This document shows positions 33,504-46,904 of a DNA stretch of 64,000 nucleotides, piece by piece. The stretch spans positions 10,974,001 through 11,038,000 of the forward strand of contig QCXZ01000064.1 of NCBI GenBank assembly GCA_025024175.1, read 5' to 3'. The stretch comes from Rhyzopertha dominica. Lineage: Eukaryota > Arthropoda > Insecta > Coleoptera > Bostrichidae. Each line of letters opens with the position of its first letter. Positions within the stretch are counted from its first letter, which is position 1. The notes beneath the pieces are model-generated. The model saw only the letters and a program-made list of their open reading frames with translations, did not search any database and was not told the origin of the DNA. The translations under genes were made by a program, and so were the position numbers.

Positions 33504-36500
33504 AGCAATTTCAACCGACGACGGCCTCTATATCCGAATCAGGACAACAGCTGAATATCAAAAACAGTTACTAATAAAGTTAAACCTGGTTTACAAGGTT
33601 TGCTAGGGCTTGCATCGTGTAAACAGTTCTGGTCAAATCAAGCACCGATTTGCGTCATAGTTAGACAAAACATGCGGTTCTACGCGTGGACGGTGGATAA
33701 TAATCTACCCGCTGCTACCAATTTCAAGATAGTTTCATTTACTAGGCACTATGACAATGTGAAGAGAAAAAGCATTACATGCGATTTAATAGATATGTAC
33801 CTAGTGAGCCAAGTGATGTGATTACAAATCGCGTTGTAGTGCGAAAAAATTTAATTATTTCGGTAAATATTACCTTAGAAGAGTTGGAAAACAATTTTTC
33901 TTTCACAGAGCATCCTTTAACTCGATAATAGTTTAGGCTTGAGTTGCCCAGCCCAAAATGAACACGTGACTACGTGTATGCGTTACTGGATGGGAACACA
34001 AGAAGCCTCACCTGGTAGGTTCAAAGCCTGCCATGCAACATCAAAATGATCGTTACAATCTTGTGACGAAATTCTTTCTGTAGAACGTGAATAAATAATA
34101 AATGAAANACCACAGTCAACTAGCGTGTTGTACAGTAATCTTTCACAAGACAAAATATGTAGAGGAAAAATATGTATGAGACTAACCAAAGGCGCACATG
34201 CCGTTGAATCTATTCATTGCGAGATGTGTTAACTATGTCATTTTCCCAAAAAAAGTTTTTGGTAAAAAGGTGTAATAATTACACTGATTTCGGTGCATTT
34301 ACATTTATGATTTGCATTTTTTCACTTTCTGATTATTNANCCAAACTTGGAAAATCGTGTAATTATTTATTGACAAATAGGGTATTTCAGAGTTACTTAT
34401 CGGCTTATGGTGTAACATATGCGCGCATTCATCCACGTACTGAACAACAACTCAATCAACGGCAAGCAGAAGCAGCAAACACACCAACGCTCCCAACACC
34501 CCATCTGTACAGTACATCGTAACAAATGATGTAATCATGAATCCACAACCGCACCCACGCGTGCACCCTCCCGCCAGATTGCCTCAATTTAGCGTAAACC
34601 TATAATTTTCATTGAGCAACTTTCCTTGGAGGTAGGGGTTGCTTATGTTTAGCCGAGTATAGCAATGTGCGCCACGATTGAAAGTTTTCTCGGCACCCCT
34701 GTTCCGTTAATTACACCCATAAGTAAACCTGGGCGAGTATGTATTAAATGCGGGCACAGTTGGTGAAGAGCGCGAGAGATGAGGGGATGAAATTACGCAG
34801 TAAAGGAATGAGCAGATCTAGGAACTTGCGCTCTAAACGGTGATAATGCTGGGAGCTAGTTATGGGTTTAATCCACACCTTTTAGTGTACTAACACTTCG
34901 CACCGCACTCTAAAATGAACAACTCCTCATGAGCCATGCGCACATCGCATATACGAGTATATGCCTTCCGCCTTCTGCGACCTTGCACTTGCACGTCCCA
35001 CTGCACCTGCATGTGTTGCAGCTCACACGCAGATTTAAAGATAAATATCTATTTTAACAGCTAATAGCTTTTTTATTTTCAAACTTAATTTAATTTTAAA
35101 TAGCAGAATAATTAATGTATGACCTAGAAATGTACGGAGCAGCGTCGTAGCTCGTATGGACAATGTATGTATACCACGGTAGTAGATAGAGAGGTATACG
35201 CACGATGCCGTGTGGAGCGAGCCGATTCGGTAGCCAGTCGCATTAGAGAGAAACAGGGCATAGTGGGAATCGCTTCGCTTTGCATAGGGCTACTTGGCAG
35301 CGCACGCTGTGTTGAAAATATCAATTTGATTCCCAAAATTACCTAAGCGAATAGCGATGGTTCATTTATCTTTAAAAAAGTGTGTAAATGATACATTCTG
35401 TTGTTACTTGAGCAATAATTTTAGAACAGAATTGCGTCAAATAATGAAAACCCGCTGCAAATTTAAATTAATATGTCCACATCAAATTGTCAAAATGAAA
35501 TTTACGCTTTTATTTCTAATATTATACGATCAATAATGAGGTTTTGAGCATTTCTTCTGTATACACATTTTTTTTGTAAGACAAACGATTCCGTGATAGC
35601 ATAAATCCATAAATTTGTAAAATCTGTTTTTTCGAAATAATTCGAAAATTATTAACTTAACAAAACAATTGCAGGAGTTCTATATAATAGCTAAATTTAA
35701 AGAAAATCGTGTGGACAGGGTCGAAAATTAATTTTTTGGAACTATTTTGAAATTTTTTTTAAACTTTTTGTAAGAAATTTTATTTCCTATCTGATGGTAT
35801 TTTTACTTTTTCAATATATTAAGTATTTTCGAAGATATTTAGGAAGAAACGTTTTTTTAATGGCGGTTTTTTGCTAATATCTTCTTAACAGTTTGCTGCA
35901 CTGAAAATTTATAGGGACGAATAATCACATACTAAAAGAGAAAAAAAGAAAAAGAAAAGTTTTCAAATAAGGTAGTTACCCCACAATTTTGCCCCCTTCC
36001 CTATACCCTACTTATCCCAAAAATAGGTCGCTTTGGGTAGTTAAGATTTATATGTATGCCAAATTTCAAGTTCATATGTTGTCTTTCGAAAGTTATCGCG
36101 TCCACACACAGACATACATTTCTTATATACTTATTTCGCACCAAACTTCAAAAATATACCATATAAGAGTTTTAGGAAATAAAAAGAAGTGCTCCTGCTG
36201 TCAACATTTATTAAAAATACACATATAAGGAGATCTAAAAATTAAAAAAACTGTAACTTAGATTCCTTCTTGTACTTGATTCATCAGTATCTCTGTCATT
36301 CTGCTTGTAGTACAATGTAAACCAACTTTTACGTGCACACTTCAGTGAAATACTAATTCTACTTTCTAAGTTTCAAGGGTCAATTTCAGGCGTACTTACC
36401 GACTATGTTGATGTTACAACATCTCTAATCACAAACTGAGTTTGAAAATGTTTACCACAAACCACTTCTTTAGGAGTCAATTTCCGATCGTTGAGGGATA

Positions 36501-37850
36501 TTTTTCTTTCCCAGTCGTTAATTTTGTGTGGGGGAATAAAAAAATAGATCGTTTTTCTTCATCGGAAGAATTATTGTTACAGTTCGGTACCACACAATAC
36601 TTTCCCATTTTAATTATTTCAAAAAGCTTCACACAAATACCACATCAAATCAAATGATTATGCATGCCGCTGGCGTGCCCTTTTACCACTATATTGCATC
36701 TCTTACTAGACCTCTCTCTCTCCCACACCGATTACAAATACGAAGGCCAGTGCTTTTACTAAGAAAAACATGCCCAGACTTAAAATATTGAGTAGGTGAG
36801 GTGCTAAATATCTTTTTGCATTTAAGGTAATAATGATATCGGGAGCAAACAGTATGAAAGTGCCATACAACATGACCATTAAGCACAGACGATCAAGGAA
36901 CATATATTGCTAATCAATTTCTGCAAACAAGAACAAATGTTCAACGAACATTTACTTTTATAAGCAGGGAAGATGAAAATATCCACCGCGAGCATATCAA
37001 CTTTCGACTAATAAGCTCAAAATCTTCGAATTTATATTTTAATTGTCGTAATGTTTTGAGTGTTTTAGTTAGTAATAGGTTGTTACATTTTCTAGGAAAA
37101 GTCGATTAAGGACATATTAAATATAAACCAATAAAAACAAATTCAGGCTTTACTTATAACATTACAAGCTTCTCAGCTGGCGTTGCTTGTAAAACACTGT
37201 GGTTTATGTCGATCCTCTCGACTAACGAAACACATGATGTAGTATTCTACTGTAGGAGATTTGGGTTTTTGGAGCTTGTGTGTCTCGACGCGCTTGCAGC
37301 CTACCAGCTTTGCCGTATCTTCTCTTAATTTTTTTTCTGCGATGTTAGAGAACACGTTAAATCAACTCATTTTGTGGCGTTCCTTAGTGAAGTGCTCTTT
37401 CAGGAATCTTGCTTAAAATCTTCATGCCACATACTTTAATATAGATATTTAGAACGCTATTGATGAAAGGCTAATAAAATTAGCATGACAAAATAAAATC
37501 TTCGTCGTCCAAACATCTCCACAATTGTTTGGCATGTTACTGAAGAAAAAACTGTAATCCGTAGAAGTACAAGATTGTTTGCTCAAGTTAATTGACTTTT
37601 GTGGCCTAAGAGAAAACCACGCTTATCCCTAATCATTGCGCTGTAATTAACTGAAAAACTGATTATGTACAATGTGTTACGATAAATGAAACAAAAAATC
37701 GAAGTATTCTCATGCGTTATCAGTACCAATAGTATACGACGCATTACAAATTATTAGTAGGCCAAAATCCTGTAACGATAGATTCTTTAGGTTGCCATGA
37801 CTTTTTTATACTGAAGATTCGTTTTCAATACACAAAGTGTCATCATAATA
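33504..37850. other. non-coding, no gene supported
   Basis: No recognisable gene. 35120-35340 has a more even base composition but only domain-free frames. The segment at about 35970-36130 (ending in CGCGTCCACACACAGAC) resembles a dispersed repeat in style, but only one copy is in the window. Confidence 0.35.
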
Positions 37851-37993
37851 TTGCTTTGGTATATAAGCAAAACCAGTTCTATGCCGTGTTGTCTACACTA
37901 GACCTAAACTGCACTAATGAGCTGTAATGACAGCGGAATAGTACTATCTGCAGTTGGTTGAGGTGTAGACAGCACAGCATAGACATGCATTTT
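37851..37993 (+). repeat. solitary hammerhead repeat, copy C
   Basis: About 140 bases nearly identical to 19536-19681, without the 84-nt block or the spacer of the other copies. GTGTCA occurs shortly outside both ends (about 37836 and 37998) but is too short and offset to call a target duplication. Confidence 0.8.
37878..37983 (+). ncRNA. hammerhead ribozyme, core mutated (copy C)
   Basis: The outer stem I (37878-37898 with 37963-37983) and a perfect stem II (GCTGT-AATG-ACAGC at 37921-37934) are kept. However, the core reads CTAATGA (37914-37920; G5 to A) and GGAA (37935-37938; A13 to G). Both changes hit invariant bases, so this copy should be inactive. The preserved stems show the structure is a property of the family. 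Confidence 0.7.
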
Positions 37994-38205
37994 AAGGTGT
38001 CAGTGTTTAAATTTTAAAACTTTTTTCTTAATAACTTCCACTTCCTTTAAACAAATTCTTTGTAATTGGGCGTCAGTATATTTCATGTAGAGAAACACTT
38101 TCTGTGAAAATTTCAGCTGAAAATTTGTCGTAGAAGGTAGTAAACTGGGTTCGGCACCCCTTCTCTCCCCTATTTCATTCTCTTCGGCTGTGCTTTCAGA
38201 CATCA

Positions 38206-38448
38206 TTTTTACAAAAAGAAAAAGTTTGTTTCTTGTTATTTAATATGTCGTTTACGAGATATTGCTACCTTTGTATTGCACTAATTTAGGAATAATTGAT
38301 GTCGCAAAACAGTAAATTTCATAGCTTTTTTTACAAAAAGAAAAAGTTTGTTTCTTGTTATTTAATATGTCGTTTACGAGATATTGCTACCTTTGTATTG
38401 CACTAATTTAGGAATAATTGATGTCGCAAAACAGTAAATTTCATAGCT
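38206..38448. repeat. 122-bp tandem duplication
   Basis: A 122-base unit starting near 38206 is repeated directly from about 38328, with no difference I can see. Near identity means a recent duplication or an assembly artefact. No gene overlaps it. Confidence 0.9.
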
Positions 38449-40140
38449 GACCAATCAGTTGAGCAAATACATTGGAACATTTCGGTGAATTCGTTAGGAA
38501 CTTCTCGTGTATTGTAGTTACATATACATACAGTGGAAAATTTTCAATAAGGTCGGCGACCACTGTTTTAAAATATTTAAATGCAATACAGAATCCTAAC
38601 TCTGGTGGCAAATAGAATGCTGGAACTGAATATTATCCATTAATATCTGATTTTTATTGAAACATCTGCTACCTTTTTATTTACGATTATTGTTGGCCCA
38701 ATAATGGCATTTTTGCTGTTTGTAATAGCTTCGCTCGTAAATTTTGATTAATTAATCTAAATTGTTTTCTAAATTTATGCGATCTTCTTCGATATGTCTT
38801 AATACCATGTTACAGAGTGTATTTCTTTGTTCCGCATATGTAGAAACCATGTTATTTACAGGTGTAAACATGTAATGTGTCATTTATGTTTCTTTAAAAT
38901 TCGTTGTATCGACGAATTGGACTGGCATGTCTTATAGATGCTCAATTTTTTGCACCAAATTGTTTGCTTCAGTTCGTCTGAACTTTTGCTCATTCATCGG
39001 TGCAAGTTTGGAAAACGTTTAGTAAACGTTCTACACTTTCTGCTAACAATTCCTCATGAATGTAAAATACACACAGATAGCTGTATTTGAAGGAGGTGAC
39101 GCTTATCTGTGTTCGGTTGACAGATTTGTTTTATTTCTGTCGATAAACCATCTGGTTTCTTTTGATTATCGGTTATTCAACAGTTCATAAAAATGCATCA
39201 AGCAGTAAATCAGTTTGCCTTAGTTTTGCTTATTTCAAAAGTTTTAACTTTTTTATTTGCAGCGTTAAGTATTTGTATTTTATATTCTGTTCACCTCATA
39301 TTGCTACTAACGCTCCTTTTCACTACGTTTTTTTTAATACCATAAACAAATATTTAAGAAATAAATAACGTAACTAGTAAAAATAGTTTTTAGCAATTGT
39401 CTCAAAAACTATTAACGACGGCTACTTATAAGCCGATATTAAATTCAAGAGAATTAAATTCTACAGTTACTTGTAGAACAATTGATATACGATCCTTTTG
39501 AAAAAATTCGGATATCCATGATTTTATATTCATGAATCTGAACGTTGATATTGTAGTAAGTACTAAAAGTAAATAACTATTTGTGAGTGTAATTAGTAGG
39601 CAGTGCCCTTCTTGACCTACAAAACAGTTCAGTTGTCCCTTACTCCGTTTTCGAAGACTAATTATTCTTCGACTTTGTTAAAGACGTCACATTCTTCGAA
39701 CACAAAACTATCTAATCTGGATCCTACAAATCCTTATCAAACTCAAACCATTTCAATGAGAAAACTAAAAGTGTAATAATACACACGGTGTTCCATTTAA
39801 TAATTCAGGTATAACCGGAAGTACGTGAAAGATACCAATATTATAGTCCAATGGATCGTACTTGTACGATCGTACAAAACTTTCATTCCATTATGTTTTT
39901 TAGATAAGAAACAATTTTCTACAGTTAAAGCTAAAGGTTGCCACTATCATTCCAGAATTTGCAATGGACGGATATAGTCCTATTGATCGATAATTATAAA
40001 ACTAACCAATGTTTTAATGCATTACCATTAAACAAATTTTCGTACCAGGGCGATATTGTTGCAGAATCAGCGCTAGGTGTGTGCCGGAGTGGTAAGCGTG
40101 TAGATGCTGTGTAGTAGGACACTGTAAGTGGTGATCCTAG
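38449..40140. other. non-coding, no feature supported
   Basis: No recognisable gene. ACACGGTGTTCCATTTAA near 39783 resembles a mariner-type terminus, but no partner or coding sequence is visible. Confidence 0.4.
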
Positions 40141-40197
40141 CTATAGACGATGGCAGGGAATGTCGATATCGAGGTCGAACTCTCCAGAGGATTCTAC

Positions 40198-40290
40198 TTC
40201 GCGAAGTTTCGAGAACGTCTAGAAGGTGTCGCTTCTCTAATTTTCGATGGGGGTATAAATAGGCCGACGGAGAAAAGCGCGGGCAGTTCT
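40198..40290 (+). promoter_or_regulatory. heat-shock-element / TATA / initiator promoter-like block
   Basis: TTC and GAA units alternate with exact two-base spacing at 40198-40200, 40203-40205, 40208-40210 and 40213-40215: four perfect heat-shock-factor half sites. A near match TCTAGAAG follows. TATAAATA lies at 40254-40261. An arthropod-like initiator CAGTTC begins at 40284, with its A (40285) 31 bases from the first T of the TATA box. The following 100 bases are AT-rich leader with AATAAA near 40380. The layout resembles insect hsp70 promoters, but could also be the promoter and poly(A) region of an LTR. No hsp coding sequence follows. Confidence 0.55.
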
Positions 40291-40397
40291 GAATTCGAAT
40301 ATAGTGAATTAGTGGTGTCAAAACAGTGGTGTTTTGAAACGGTTGTGTATAGACTTAGTGTATTTGATACTAGTGTTTTAAATAAAAGAAGTTAGTT

Positions 40398-40532
40398 ATG
40401 AAATCCATGGTTTTTGAACCTCGTATTCATAATAATATAATTCCGACTCTGATGCCAGTTTGTGTGCCAGGCGATATGCTGAAATATGTATATCCCAACC
40501 GGATACCATTAAAAAAAAAAACTTTGAGTTTA
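40398..40532 (+). other. short unrecognised frame downstream of promoter-like block
   Basis: The first ATG after the promoter-like block opens about 44 codons (MKSMVFEPRI..., with CVPGDMLKYVYPN). A second frame with a shift near the A-run at 40509 stays open to 40642. Neither is recognised. This may be the damaged start of an element driven by the upstream promoter. The A-run suggests a frameshift. Confidence 0.25.
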
Positions 40533-40699
40533 TAACTCCGGTTACAGGAAACCAGCAAATTGAATCGACAGAGGAACGGTATTGTGGTGTAAGCGTAGAC
40601 GTCTTCCATATAAAAAAAAAAACAAACAAAACAAATTTTTAATACCGTGGGAATTATCCCGGTCCTAAGCACTCGAGTGCAGAAATATAAAATAATATG

Positions 40700-43600
40700 G
40701 ATTCTACTGATGTGTAGTGTGTACTAAAGAAACAGTTACTACGACCGTATTATTTCCAAAAAGTACGTACAATCATTGCTTCCTGCCAACTTCTGGGCGA
40801 GAGTGGAGCCCCACATTTGGTTTTGTCAGGAAAATAATAAAAGGACCATAACTTTATAGAATCACTTCTATTTTCTAAGGAAACAATTTTTGCCACAAAT
40901 TGTTTGACAATTGCTCGTGCTCACTAACTGCCTTGTTCACTCGACCTAAATCTTAAGTGAACGGCGGCATCTGCGGAAACTATAGTAGAAGATGCCCAGC
41001 AAGTTAGATAAAATAAAAATAAAAAAGTTAAAATCACGTATCCGTGAAGGTGGAAATCACTTTGAACATTTAATTTAAATTAGGCATTAATATGGTATTT
41101 GGTAAATAAATCTACTTTTTATTCCGAATGACAATATACCTATTTCTATTCACCGTTGTCAGTACTTGTTTATAGTGGTATCTACTAAATCAGTTTTTTG
41201 ACAACTAAAGCCCTGCTTATGTTTCGTTGTATTTATCAGCCAAAATAACATATCTTTTGCAAAAAAAAAGGAAAAATAGGGGGCAATGGAGATACAGAAC
41301 CACCCTTTTCTATGTTCGACGCCCAATTTTCAGCCGAAATTTTCACCAAAAGTTTTCCTCTGCTCTGCTTAATTTCTATGAATTTGCTCCAAAAAAACGT
41401 GCAGGTTATTTTAAATTTGAACTTTGACACCCTGTATATCGAAAACGACGTTTCCGTATGAAAAATGACGTAACAAAGGTCATCTTATTTTGACCCAAAG
41501 AATCTATGATTATCGGGATGCTCTACTAATATGTAACACGCCGTATAAACTAGCTACTCTCTGCGCCAAAGGCTTCTTCTCCAGAACGAATTAAATCAAT
41601 ATCCACTCTGTGGTTAAGCGTTAATCCAATTGTGCGTTTCAGTTTTATATCTACGCAATATTTGGGTGGGCTTAATACTAATCTGTTGCCGGAGCTACAA
41701 ATCCAGTTGGTACGTCCGTTATATTTAGACATGATGATCACCAGGCTATAAATTTCGCTACGTTTCTTTTCTGTCTAGACGAAGTGATTCACATGTGTGT
41801 GAGACAAGTGTGAATTTTGTTTAGTAAAGGATCATATTTTTGGATTTGCAGGACTCATCTCACTCATTGTGATTTGTAACATAAAATCGGCTGTAGTTAA
41901 ATCTTGCAAAACTGGCAGATAACAAACATTTTTAAGTCATACTTGTATGAAAGATAACTTTTTATCATGTATTTTCACAGAGGCATGCGACATGAACTAC
42001 ATTCTCGCCGAAATAATAATATTTCAACAATGATTTCTCGGCAGTGAGACGCTAACCATGACATACCTACTACGTCTTTAGACTGTTTATACCTCTATAC
42101 GCAAAATTAAACACAAACAGTGCAAGATTTAATTTTTGTTGGACTGATTTAATACACCTTAAAAGGAAATTCTTAAGGCAAAGCAGCTTTTAGTTGCATT
42201 GGCGGCGAACTGGACACGATATCTCCAGATTCGCGCTCTGGCGTGCTTTCTATCACACCACTAAGACCCTGCCTTCGGTTTTGCACAAAGCGAGTTATTT
42301 GCATAAGGTCCATAGTATGAACACAAGTAGACCTACCTTTTATTGGCTAAACACCTCGTCACTTAAGAGTTTTTCAGTTCCAAGGATAAGGCTAACGGCG
42401 ACAAGACTTTGGCGACCATAAACAAATACTCCCACATTAATTCGAAAATGATTTAACAATTGTGGATAAAGCTATACATAATTGTTGTTTAGCAGGCAAT
42501 AGGTAATTTTTAAGGTAAATAAGACTACTACCTTGGTGGTGTAAGAGAAAGCATGTCAGAGGATAAATGAGGTCCATAACTCGATTCCTGGATCAAGTAA
42601 GTAAAAACTGTTTCCACTTTCCAAACCAAAAATATACGCGCATAAAGTGATTAACACTACTATCGTATATTATATAATTTATGATTTTCAAGATCTACTA
42701 AAATTTAAATACCATGTGTTTTCAGTCCATATTAACATGTTTAACTATGGAAAAACTTCGCTTAAAATACATATTGATGTAACAGTGCAATACTGTAATT
42801 TCTGCAGTAAAACATAAAACCAATGCCTTACTCCTTTGGGTTATTTGCCTACAAAAATTCATATATTGGATCAAATGTTTTAATTTTTTTTATTACCATC
42901 TCTTCCAATTTTGTTTTGTTTCAACACATATCACCAGAAATTTATTTATAGAATATTTTACCTAGACAATATCTGACACATATAATAATCTGTAAATACA
43001 AGTTGCTTAGCTAGATTCGAAATGTTAAACAATTGGTAACTTTGTTTTTCCTAATAACTTTGAAATGACGTGCACTAAATATGGCTTATTTAAGGGGTAT
43101 TTTCTACCTGTGACTTCTTTATTCTTGATATTCTTTTATATATTCACAAAGGTCCGATTTATTTATATATGTATCTGCATTCGTAAAAACACTAAATACT
43201 TCTCAATGGAATTTCTAATTTGTAAAACAAAACTGAAGGAGTTAAATAAAATATATTATGATCACCTTGCTGGTTTTTCTAACTCTCGTGCAGCTATAAA
43301 TATTTTTTGTCAATTTATTTTTCGTTTGAGACTCCAATCGTAAGTTATACCTACTACATTCAATATAGCGACAGCAAGCGTGGGTGAAAACTACCTAATT
43401 TGTGAATATTGCAAATCCCGATTAAAGGCTGTCTTTTCAATTGTCTTCAAAGATTATGGATTTCAAAGGTCAAGACTCTCGAAGCAAAATAATAAAAATG
43501 TAGTTGTTTTATTTTATGTGGAGAAATGTGTTGTGTTTCCTAACATCTGTAACATAACGAAATAATCACAAGGATGCATTCCTTAACGTATTATCAATCT

Positions 43601-45360
43601 CACAATTAACAAACACCATTGCAATTTTTAGACACGAAGTAAATTGCAAGAAAGAAAAACTAGTGTGACTGAAAAACTTAGCACATGTAAGTGATTTTTC
43701 CCTTTTTACATTTAACTGCACATCCTAAAGGAAACTGCAGAATATTGTTTAAACAGTAAGCGCGTTAAACTTTATTCACAATTTGATATTATTTTTTTGT
43801 TTTATATTAATCGATTTGACATTAGTTACTAACACGATCAATGAAGCAAAGAGAGACACGATTACCCACAAATGAATCTGAATAGACAGTAGTTGTTGTT
43901 GTTTACATATGCCTAACATTAATACATTAATATTTATGTATTATACTGTATGGAGCTGTCATTGTTTGTGGCATTTTATGTATAAAAAATAAGCAAAATT
44001 TTGGGACCTATTTTATTTGTTTACGAGTACCAAAAAGGTGAAAAAATATGATATCCCTCCTCCCGAAACAAAATTGTAAACACGCCACTGCTCCTAACTT
44101 CGCGTTCTTTTTAACTCGGGTCAGAATCGAACAAAAGGCCTATTATGCAGCTGTTTTAGCATTGTCATTTTATAAGGTTGCTCTACATTGTAGCCTAGTC
44201 TGAAACATTATGCTCAGACAACGGTTATAGGTAAGCAATACGAATGATAAGGGTTTATATGGTTTCTGTGTTTTTCCACCCTTTTATGTGAAACTGAAAC
44301 AGAAGTTCGCCTGATACCATTGAAATATGGGAGCAATCTAATCTCTCTTTGTATAAGACTGATCCACAAAAATAATGGACTATCTAATATTGTCGTAGAT
44401 TAATAGTGATATGTAATTAGAAATTATACAACTGTCGTATTTATAGGTATATTGATGTCATGTGTTTGAGTTTCTGTAACGGCAATACTAACATTTCCTC
44501 ACGTATAGCATAGTCGTGAAGAGTTACTCCTGTCAGTATTAGCTAGAATTAGGAGCGCCTTATACAACAACACTGAACTAAACAAGACTAATGTAAAGGT
44601 GTAACTTATAATGAAGAAATGTGGCTAGGGCATTTTGGCCATAGATTTTAGTTTGTTCGGTACCTTTCTGGGAGTTCTCGAAATAAAGAATCGAAATTAA
44701 ATTAATTAGATTTTGATGATGTGTCGATTGCTTGGTCTTTTACAGAAATATTCTATTACTGGTATAACGATTCAAGTTTACCGTATATTCACTCCATTTC
44801 AGGGACAGGCAGATATACCTAGTTTGTGTTCTCCGATAAGGCTGTAAAAAATCCCTTAAATCCTACCTTTTTATGTCTGTAAATATGTCGATGTATGCGT
44901 ACATATTTTAATGTGTAATTAAATAATTTGAATAATTGTTAACACTGTTCCTGTACTGTTGAAATGCTTTCTTATCAACAACCTCACTGATCTGTAAGTA
45001 TGTACAGCACCACGTAAATCATTAATGTTATTAACATGAACAGTGCCATTAATCGCAGAAGCCTTGATGCTTTCAAATAAAACGGAAGCTTGGCAAGATT
45101 AAATGAGTTTTCTTTCAATAACATCCCTACAAGGTTGACAACTCTTTATAAATTTACTTTTGATATCAACAGTAACAACCTTACTCTTCTCAAATTGTGA
45201 TATATCTATAGGTACTCAGAACATTTGTGGTGAAGCTGTTTCTCATTATATTTACCCAGTTATTGCACTTATGATGGATTTCTTTTCATTTTGTGTATTG
45301 GAGCTTCAGATGCATTCTTGCCTATGCAAATGATTCCCTAATATTATATTTTGTTTTCAG
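40700..45360. other. non-coding, probably intron upstream of the 45361 exon
   Basis: No recognisable gene. Sequence near 41430 (GACACCCTGTATA) and 41545 (ACACGCCGTATAA) resembles MITE or mariner ends but lacks convincing complementarity. The last bases before 45361 form a T-rich tract ending TTTTGTTTTCAG. Confidence 0.35.
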
Positions 45361-45567
45361 AGTGTGCCCCACGACAGCTGCAACGCCAGCGGCCAGAACG
45401 ACGGCTGCAGCAGCCCCACTCCGCGCCCCAGGATGACCGTCAGCTCGCAGTCGGGCCCCAGATCTCCCCGACCTCCTGAGGACCTCATCAGCACTGCCAC
45501 CTCAGCCCTAAGACGCTTGCATTTCAAGACAGGAAGATGTCCAACCAAAAACACCAACAAACAGCAG
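45361..45567 (+). CDS. internal exon of an unidentified host gene (69 codons)
   Basis: A GC-rich island in AT-rich DNA. It is preceded by a pyrimidine tract and acceptor (TTTTGTTTTCAG) and followed by CAG/GTGGGG, a good donor at 45568. The 207 nt are one open frame of 69 codons, phase 0 at both ends. The peptide begins SVPHDSCNASGQNDGC and has a serine/proline-rich part (SPTPRPRMTVSSQSGPRSP). It ends with a basic helix-like run (LISTATSALRRLHF) and KTGRCPTKNTNKQQ. Composition suggests a disordered region, possibly with phosphorylation sites, in a cytoplasmic or nuclear protein. I do not recognise the protein. The frame runs only 18 more bases before a stop past the donor. Antisense frames here are shadows. 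Confidence 0.65.
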
Positions 45568-46900
45568 GTGGGGATCAATATTTAACTGGGGTAGCATGAA
45601 TGAGCAAAAAATATAGTACGTACTCCAGGCGCATAAAATTTTGCTCTAGGTCGATTCGCATTTATCTTAGGAAAGAATGCAATGATTTGCACTGTAAAAT
45701 ATTTTTACCATTTATACCTTATTCACACTTTTAACTTAAGATGCCCTTTTATTCATTTGCTGCCTTGCAGCGTCGATCTGCATTTTCTAAGCACGCACAC
45801 ACAACAAACTTTCATCTATTTAATAAATTTCTTGCATATAACACAGTTTATAGCAGTAACTTCTAAATATTTATTTGTACAAGTTTTGTATACCATATCA
45901 CAATAATTCACAAACTTCTGCATATCAAAGACCTGGTTGTAGTCCCATGACTGATTTTTCTATTATAGAAAAACTCTACTTTTATTGTTTCGACAAACAT
46001 AATCGGAAGTAAGGACTGTGTAGAAATTTATGCCTTTACAGTACGCCAGTGAAGCGTTCAGTAACTATCTTGTATAAGTAAGGCCCTTTATCTTAGTAGG
46101 CATTTATTATATCCTCGCCATTATCAGTAATCAATTCTTGCACACTTTTGTCGGCTATGTATTTACGCAGTTACGTCAGTAGAATTTGAGTTTTATAGTT
46201 GATTGACTTAGAGAAGCCACAAACACAGAGGTATCTCCAGATAAGACGGCTTTGTCGTTAGAGCGCAGAACCTAAAATGTTGCACAATGTGTAAAAAAAA
46301 TTATTAAATATAGTTGCTTACAGAAACGTTGTTAAAAATTAATTTCTACAGAAAAATATTTGGTCGATAACAATTCGTATGAAAGCTCTTTTGATCGAGC
46401 TTTCCAACCTTTTATTGCTGTATTAAACGTTTAATCTATGTTATGACGGCAGTCCCGGTCCTTCACTTCCCAAATGTCTGATGGCACTACATGTTCAACA
46501 CAATGATTTTCAGCAATCGTGTATTTGAAATTATAAACTAATTGCACCATCACTCCAATTTAACACAAGTACCTACAGACCAGCCAAACTACGAGTACAT
46601 CGAACCCACATTGATGGATTACTAGCTGTAAGCGATTTTTGTTTATGTGTTTTGGACCTGTACTGATAGTGTTTTGCGCTCGTTTTTCGATATCTCCTAA
46701 ATATATGTTTTTGAAAATAAAATTGTGGCTGACAACACAATATTCCTGCATTAGAAAGTAAGTAACGTCTACGTACTTTCAGCACTATTGGTACTTTTTT
46801 TAACGGCGTCCACTGGGTATCCATCGAACACCACACTAACATTCATACCAAAATGGGTTTTAGCATAATATATTTAACTCTCAATGGTCGCCTTTACTAG
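45568..46900. other. non-coding, probably intron downstream of the exon
   Basis: AT-rich, no recognisable gene or repeat. No second GC-rich, splice-bounded exon is visible. Confidence 0.4.
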
Positions 46901-46904
46901 GAGT

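Noticed and set aside
35970..36130. possible dispersed repeat ending in CGCGTCCACACACAGAC
   Set aside because: Only one copy in the window and no ends or target duplication.
41430..41560. ACACCCTGTATA-like and ACACGCCGTATAA strings as a MITE
   Set aside because: The two ends are not convincing inverted repeats and no duplication flanks them.
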